This document shows positions 6,247 to 9,765 of a stretch of 9,765 nt of DNA, in pieces. Source of the DNA: CAZVRZ01 sp964629965 (GTDB lineage: Bacteria > Chloroflexota > Anaerolineae > Anaerolineales > UBA4823); assembly GCA_964629965.1 (NCBI GenBank), contig CAZVRZ010000178.1:1-9765 (forward strand), written 5' to 3'. The notes beneath the pieces are model-generated. The model was not told the DNA's origin. It worked only from the letters and a program-made list of their open reading frames with translations, and did no database searches. The first letter of the stretch is position 1. Every line of letters begins with the position of its first letter. Both the position numbers and the translations under genes were made by a program.

Positions 6247-8250
6247 TTACCCTTTCACCAATCCTTTGCGCCTCAGCCATTGGCTAATGCTGCTCCATTC
6301 GTACTTGCCTTGCAGTAATTCCCGCCAGGCACTTCCGGCTTCTTTCCAGGATACCAGCTCGTGCAGCGGAGCGATGTTCAGCAGCACGCCATCGTTCAGA
6401 TCGGGCTTGACCTCCAGCAGCGCGGCGGCGTCCAAAGCCTTCTGGAACGATTTGAGCTCGGCGGCCAGCGCTGCCTGGGCGGCGAGCTTGCGCTCCTGGA
6501 TCTTGCGCCCGCTGCCAAGCGCCGCGGCCAGGCTGTTTTGCATATCCTCCAGGCGGCCATTTTCTAGGTTGAGCTTGGCGTCGGCATATTCGCGCCCGGC
6601 GCGGAACAGGCTGTCCGGGTTCAGGCGGGGATAGTACAGCCAGATGCCATAATTGCGTTTCGCCGACTGCAACAGCCAGTAGATGGGCGCTTTGCGGCGG
6701 CTTTTGGAGTAGCGCCGGATGTGATAGGTGAAGAAACCGCGCGGATCGCGCAGCCAGGCGCGCAGATCGGGCACACCCAGGACCTGGCAGGCCTCGGCTT
6801 CGATCGCTTCGGCGTTTGCCGGCCATAACAGGCGTATCACATTCCTGACGGCTGCCACTATATCGTTGGGGTGATCCGGGTCATCGACCAGGAAACCGTC
6901 CCAGGCAACGGGCAAAGGGTAACCGTGCGGTGAAGCGGATAAGGGCAGCCCATCTGCGCCGGTGAGCATGCCAGGCGAACAGACCGGCAGCGGGTCGAAA
7001 GGCCCGGGCAGGGGCGGCAGCTTGTTCGGATCGAGCGCAAAGCGCACGTCCCAGCGGCCGAAAGCGACGCCGACGCACCACATGAGGAAATCGGAGACAA
7101 CCGATACAGGTTGCATGATGGGGGCGGTTTCCGCCTCGCTTTCTTCATCATCAGCACTTTGGGTACTATCTGGTATATTGGAGGATGATCGGCTTTCCTC
7201 GCCACTTTGAATACTACTACTGTTTGCAGTTAATTCTTGCATGCCATATAGTTCTGCCACAAGAGCATCGATTTGGGTCTGCAAAGCAGCCAGTTTGGAT
7301 TGGTGTTCACTTTTGCTCTGAGCTAGGTTTTGCAGGCGTTCAGATAGTGTCAAGCCAGAAAAATACAGCAGAGCGGGTAGACAGAATACATGCGTAGTTT
7401 CATCGCTGTAGGATAGCTTATGTGCAAATCCACAAGCTTGTGAGGCCAGAGCTGCTAGTTCTTCTTTTGCGTAGGGTAGACGCGCAGGTATAGGAGCTTT
7501 TTGAATCAAGCCGATCTCATATGTCATAGTCTGTCCACTTCCGAACGTACCCCTTCCCATCTGTAATTGAACTAGAAAGTTAAAAAAGGCGGAATTGGTT
7601 AAGGCTATCAAAGCTAATAATTGTTCGTGTGGAGCAAATAGTGCAGGTCCATTATGGGCAAATATACAACCCTTCGGCAAAGCCCTAAAACTTCCCTTTT
7701 TGTGTGGGCGACTGGAAAAAGTTATTCCTGGTAGGAAGAAAAAATCTGTATTTTGTGGGCGCGCCCCTGGCAGAGATCCATCTGATGCCCCATCTTTGAT
7801 TTCCTTACCATTTTCTCCCCAATTTACAAGCAGATAAACATCCGAATAGAAGGGTGAATATGCTCCACCTTTGGCAAAGTAAACCCATGGTTGTTCTAAA
7901 AAGGTTTTTTCTATAACCTGGTCACCATCCTGACCGTGAGCAATTTTTTTAGATTGAACTTCCCAATATAGTCGTAAGAACCGAAAATCATCCCCACTAC
8001 ACAATCCTGCTTTTGATGTTCTACCTTCACTCTCGAAATTAGGTAGTGTAAAGAACATTTTGTAAACAGCCTCGCCTACCCAATACGAGAACGGTGTACT
8101 CGGGATGGCGGCAAAATCGGCCGGATCAGCTTGGAAAATGCCCTCCGCCGGCAGGCCCTGGTTGAGGGAGTCAATCTGCCGGCGCAGATCATCGCTCTTG
8201 GCGGGGATGGGGGAAGTCAGCAGGCGGAAGAAGGTGGAAACGTTATTCAT
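6247..8250 (-). CDS. pglX: PglX-like protein: target-recognition and C-terminal half only, no methyltransferase domain
   Basis: 667 residues. The protein matches the part of BREX PglX that lies after the methyltransferase domain: IPSTPFSYWVGEAV (49-62), YFAKGGAYSPFYSDVYLLV (124-142), FFFLPGITFSSR (170-181), GCIFAHNGPALF (194-205), LALIALTNSAFFNFLV (212-227) and YEIGLIQKAPIP (244-255), all target-recognition-region motifs. A helical spacer (301-337), a Ser/Glu-rich linker (about 342-375), FGRWDVRF (397-404) and the family C-terminal block YSKSRRKAPIYWLLQS (514-529) with YYPRLNPDSLF (539-549) follow. The adenine-methyltransferase motifs (FxGxG-like SAM loop, NPPY/F) are absent; full PglX is about 1,100-1,300 residues. 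The ATG at 8250 overlaps the TPR stop (TAATG) and lacks its own Shine-Dalgarno, so translation is probably coupled. It may work as a specificity subunit with a separate methyltransferase, or be a relic. Codons about 50-370 are A+T-rich unlike the rest. Confidence 0.85.
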   Translation of the reverse strand: MNNVSTFFRLLTSPIPAKSDDLRRQIDSLNQGLPAEGIFQADPADFAAIPSTPFSYWVGEAVYKMFFTLPNFESEGRTSKAGLCSGDDFRFLRLYWEVQSKKIAHGQDGDQVIEKTFLEQPWVYFAKGGAYSPFYSDVYLLVNWGENGKEIKDGASDGSLPGARPQNTDFFFLPGITFSSRPHKKGSFRALPKGCIFAHNGPALFAPHEQLLALIALTNSAFFNFLVQLQMGRGTFGSGQTMTYEIGLIQKAPIPARLPYAKEELAALASQACGFAHKLSYSDETTHVFCLPALLYFSGLTLSERLQNLAQSKSEHQSKLAALQTQIDALVAELYGMQELTANSSSIQSGEESRSSSNIPDSTQSADDEESEAETAPIMQPVSVVSDFLMWCVGVAFGRWDVRFALDPNKLPPLPGPFDPLPVCSPGMLTGADGLPLSASPHGYPLPVAWDGFLVDDPDHPNDIVAAVRNVIRLLWPANAEAIEAEACQVLGVPDLRAWLRDPRGFFTYHIRRYSKSRRKAPIYWLLQSAKRNYGIWLYYPRLNPDSLFRAGREYADAKLNLENGRLEDMQNSLAAALGSGRKIQERKLAAQAALAAELKSFQKALDAAALLEVKPDLNDGVLLNIAPLHELVSWKEAGSAWRELLQGKYEWSSISQWLRRKGLVKG

Positions 8251-8252
8251 TA
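8248..8252 (-). promoter_or_regulatory. TAATG stop-start overlap coupling the TPR and PglX-like genes
   Basis: The TAA stop of the TPR gene (8252-8250) shares its last base with the ATG of the PglX-like gene (8250-8248). No Shine-Dalgarno-like sequence precedes this ATG, so terminating ribosomes probably re-initiate. This would hold the two proteins at linked levels, as for subunits of one complex. Confidence 0.7.
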
Positions 8253-9765
8253 CGATTGATTCAGCGCCTGTATGGCTTTCTCCATTTCGTCTGCCGATAT
8301 CCCTTGCTCTATGGCATTTTTGAGTACATCCCGCGCCGCCTCCCGCTGTCCTGCTGCCAGCAGGGCGAAGGCGAGCACCTCATATCCCAGGCTCTTATTT
8401 TTGATTGGGCTGGCAAGGATCCGGGTTGCCAAAGTGATGGCTTCCCCGATGCGATTTTCTGCCAAGCGCTTGGCGGCCAGGTTAGCCAACAAGGTTGCTC
8501 CGGGCGAACAGAACCTATCTAGACGATTTTCCTTATCATCGTGAATCACCCGGAAATCAGGGATGATTTGACCATCCTTGAAAAAAGCCACTCCCAGGCC
8601 ATGGGTGATATTCTTTTGCTCCCCGCTATCTAGTTCTATTCCCTTCAGAATTACATTTTCAGCCTCTTCCATCTGGCCTTGGAGAAGGTGGAGGTAAGCC
8701 AGATTGTTCAGGAATTCCGATCGCTCATTGGCATTTATATCAAGCAAAAGTGTTCTTGTGATGATTTCCTGAGCTTCTAGGAGTTTCCCCTTTTTTATCA
8801 AGAGGATAGACCAGATCCAGTTTAAAGTCGAATCATCAGAGAAGAATTTGTATAGGAACTCGCTGAGCTTTTCAACGAACGAGTGTTTTTTTCTGTTAGA
8901 TATGAGCAGATCGTACTTGATGTTGAAGATTTGATGAAAAGTCGTAAATTGATCGTTTGTTTCGATTTCTTGCTTAAGTATCTGGGCGGCCTCACTCTCT
9001 CGTCCTAGATCGACCAAAACCTCGATCTGCATCGAGCGCACCCAACCATAATAAGAATTTTGATCTTCTTTCGAATCCAATTCACTCGCTAATACAGTTT
9101 CAATGACTAGCAAAGCTTCCTCGTGCCTGCCTTGTTGTTCAAGCATATCAGTCAAGGCAGATAATACGCTGGAAGCCAGCGGATCATTTAGAACTATATT
9201 GTTTAGATGTCGAATGGCCTCTTCAATGGCGCCCATCTTTTCAAATGCTCGGGCCCACAATATGTGGATATATTCAACATCAAAAAAATAGTCATCTTCC
9301 TCGCTAAGATCCGCAACTGCCTCCTGGGCTGTACGAATAACCTCCTCGTATTTTTCCATCTGCAGCAAAGCTTCTAATCTGCATATCCAACCTCGACTAC
9401 CTCCAACATGCTCTACTGCCTGCAGGGCCTCTGCGGGCTGATTGAGGGCCAGGTAGGCATCGGATAAATTGCATCGATAGGAGCCCAAGTTTGCATCGGC
9501 GTTATCCGCCTCAGAGCAGTATTCTTCCATGTTCTCATACTCAAAGTCGTAATATTCAGCAGAATCGATCGCGCACCGGAAAGCTTCCACGGCTTCTTGA
9601 TATTGATGCTTATCATGCAGTACGGTGCCAAGCTCATTCCAAAATTCGTGGTAATTCGAGTGGGCGGTGAGAAAACGCAAGATGGGGAGAGCTTCTTCGT
9701 AACGGTATGTGTTACGAAGAAAAATGGCTAATTGGAAGCCAATTTTTGGGTTGAGGCTCTTGGCC
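8250..9765 (-). CDS. Tetratricopeptide-repeat protein (5' end off window)
   Basis: The frame is open from the right edge to the TAA at 8250-8252, so at least 504 codons are present and the true start lies beyond the window. A TTG at 9680 is not a likely start: the 28 codons upstream read as the same kind of helical repeat (for example YRYEEALPI). Counting from that TTG, TPR-like helix pairs recur: FWNELGTVLHDKHQYQEAVE (13-32), LSDAYLALNQPAEALQAVE (72-90), LWARAFEKMGAIEEAIRHLN (141-160), ALTDMLEQQGRHEEALLVI (175-193), FLNNLAYLHLLQGQMEEAE (323-341) and LAFALLAAGQREAARDVL (436-453). No signal peptide, membrane segment or catalytic motif is visible in this part, so a protein-protein scaffold role is likely. 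It is coupled by a TAATG overlap to the PglX-like gene. Its middle is A+T-rich (19 of 60 G+C in the line from 8881). TPR genes are not core BREX members. Confidence 0.85.
   Translation of the reverse strand, partial: AKSLNPKIGFQLAIFLRNTYRYEEALPILRFLTAHSNYHEFWNELGTVLHDKHQYQEAVEAFRCAIDSAEYYDFEYENMEEYCSEADNADANLGSYRCNLSDAYLALNQPAEALQAVEHVGGSRGWICRLEALLQMEKYEEVIRTAQEAVADLSEEDDYFFDVEYIHILWARAFEKMGAIEEAIRHLNNIVLNDPLASSVLSALTDMLEQQGRHEEALLVIETVLASELDSKEDQNSYYGWVRSMQIEVLVDLGRESEAAQILKQEIETNDQFTTFHQIFNIKYDLLISNRKKHSFVEKLSEFLYKFFSDDSTLNWIWSILLIKKGKLLEAQEIITRTLLLDINANERSEFLNNLAYLHLLQGQMEEAENVILKGIELDSGEQKNITHGLGVAFFKDGQIIPDFRVIHDDKENRLDRFCSPGATLLANLAAKRLAENRIGEAITLATRILASPIKNKSLGYEVLAFALLAAGQREAARDVLKNAIEQGISADEMEKAIQALNQS

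Noticed and set aside
5145..6287. Long plus-strand open frame of 380 codons
   Set aside because: It is antisense to pglZ, which has clear family motifs over the whole stretch. Long antisense frames are expected in G+C-rich coding sequence, and the translation shows no recognisable domain.
6247..8250. Truncation of pglX by a simple frameshift or stop
   Set aside because: The frame just upstream is an intact, well-formed TPR gene rather than methyltransferase sequence, so a local point change cannot account for the missing half.
9678..9680. TTG as the start of the TPR gene
   Set aside because: The frame stays open to the window edge, and the 28 codons before it continue the same helical repeat character, so this TTG is internal.

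Overview
The window is a single co-directional block on the minus strand. It reads from the right edge to the left edge and looks like the downstream half of a BREX-type phage-defence locus with extra genes attached. In transcription order it holds: (1) a tetratricopeptide-repeat (TPR) protein whose 5' end is cut by the right edge (8250-9765); (2) a PglX-like protein that has only the target-recognition and C-terminal half of PglX and no methyltransferase domain (6247-8250); (3) PglZ, an alkaline-phosphatase-superfamily protein (3603-6245); (4) BrxL, an AAA+ ATPase with a Lon-like C-terminal domain (1540-3570); (5) a DUF2726 protein with a topoisomerase-type zinc finger (780-1508); (6) a NADAR-GNAT fusion cut by the left edge (1-775). 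The pglX-pglZ-brxL order is that of type 1 BREX. brxA, brxB, brxC and any adenine methyltransferase are not in the window and could only lie beyond the right edge.

Spacing suggests one transcription unit. The TPR stop and the PglX-like start share a base (TAATG). The next gaps are 1 nt (to pglZ), 32 nt (to brxL), 31 nt (to the DUF2726 gene) and 4 nt (to the NADAR-GNAT gene). No promoter or terminator is visible, and no stretch over 300 bases lacks a gene. No RNA gene, CRISPR array, transposase or attachment site was seen.

In BREX the PglX methyltransferase marks host DNA at one strand of a short non-palindromic site, and PglX, PglZ, BrxB, BrxC and BrxL together block replication of unmarked phage DNA. 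Here the recognition half of PglX stands as its own gene, translationally coupled to a TPR protein. It carries an A+T-rich core matching the target-recognition region, inside otherwise G+C-rich sequence, which suggests swapped specificity. Downstream of brxL come a possible nuclease-like DUF2726/zinc-finger protein and a NADAR (ADP-ribosyl N-glycosidase family) protein fused to an acetyltransferase. These are the most likely accessory or undescribed components.

Organism: the flanking genes are G+C-rich (about 57-70% in lines counted by hand), Shine-Dalgarno sites are used, and the gene repertoire is bacterial. A Chloroflexota (Anaerolineae-like) or similar environmental bacterium is a low-confidence guess; nothing in the window fixes the phylum.
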